From: Dehalococcoidia bacterium
GTDB taxonomy: Bacteria > Chloroflexota > Dehalococcoidia > GIF9 > AB-539-J10
DNA: 5,769 nt
Assembly (NCBI GenBank): GCA_030627025.1
Contig: DAOUSX010000086.1
Span: forward strand, 1 to 5,769
Reading direction: 5' to 3'
This document shows, in pieces, positions 5,641-5,769 of the stretch. Positions within the stretch are counted from its first letter, which is position 1. Each line of letters starts with the position of its first letter. Made by a program: the position numbers and the translations under genes. The notes under the pieces were generated by a model that did no database searches, was not told the DNA's origin, and saw only the letters and a list, made by a program, of their open reading frames with translations.

Positions 5641-5769
5641 CTAGCCCATTTTCCGCAGCTCTTTATACAATATCTTACCCACAGGGTTCTTAGGGAGCGA
5701 ATCGAGGAACTGAACATATTTTGGCGTCTTAAAGCTGCTGAGCTTCCCCTTGCAAAAATCGATTACCTC
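5641..5769 (-). CDS. Acyl-CoA synthetase (AMP-forming), C-terminal fragment
   Basis: The last 42 codons of a gene that continues beyond the window edge, ending in TAG at 5641-5643. The frame reads through [20 protein letters not shown] and then [20 protein letters not shown]. This is the A10-motif region of the ANL (adenylate-forming) superfamily. The lysine of PVGKIL (residue 32 of the fragment, codon 5674-5676) corresponds to the invariant lysine that contacts the acyl-adenylate in the adenylation half-reaction. The KTPKYVQF segment is typical of long-chain or medium-chain fatty acid-CoA ligases. These enzymes activate a carboxylic acid with ATP and CoA in the cytoplasm. The specificity-determining N-terminal part is not visible, so the substrate is unknown. 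A benzoate- or other aryl-CoA ligase is an alternative. Confidence 0.85.
   Translation of the reverse strand, partial: EVIDFCKGKLSSFKTPKYVQFLDSLPKNPVGKILYKELRKMG

Overview
The window looks like a bacterial chromosome fragment, most probably from an uncultivated Chloroflexota (Dehalococcoidia-like) lineage. The evidence is a clean sigma70-type promoter in front of a tRNA, a tRNA-His with the bacterial G-1:C73 pair, a tRNA-Arg with an encoded CCA, and dispersed palindromic repeats of the TCATTGCGAGG...GACGAAGCAAT type that I associate with such genomes. The phylum is inferred from general familiarity; no marker gene here proves it. An archaeon, suggested by the AglB-like oligosaccharyltransferase, is less likely because of the bacterial promoter and tRNA features.

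Layout: 1-457 is non-coding. It holds two copies of a palindromic repeat and an AT-rich low-complexity stretch. Positions 458-4125 (minus strand) carry a two-gene unit. The upstream gene encodes a 788-residue STT3/AglB-type oligosaccharyltransferase, and its stop codon overlaps the start of a 434-residue, 12-helix lipid-linked oligosaccharide flippase (ATGA overlap). Positions 4126-4500 hold a second, larger cluster of the same repeat family. Positions 4536-4739 (plus strand) are a promoter followed by tRNA-His(GTG) and tRNA-Arg(TCG). Positions 4740-5029 have no recognisable gene. Positions 5030-5407 (minus) encode a small helix-turn-helix/coiled-coil protein whose promoter lies almost directly on its ATG, with a cluster of inverted AGAC/GTCT half-sites. 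Positions 5554-5630 contain a hairpin and a degenerate tRNA-like 3' half. Positions 5641-5769 (minus) are the last 42 codons of an acyl-CoA synthetase running off the window edge.

The central pair makes functional sense. The flippase would bring a lipid-linked glycan to the outer face of the membrane, and the oligosaccharyltransferase would transfer it to asparagines of exported proteins. No glycosyltransferases are present, so the glycan must be assembled elsewhere. The cassette is bracketed by inverted copies of the same repeat, including 48 bp of identical sequence. The tRNA pair, the HTH gene and the acyl-CoA synthetase appear to be independent transcription units.
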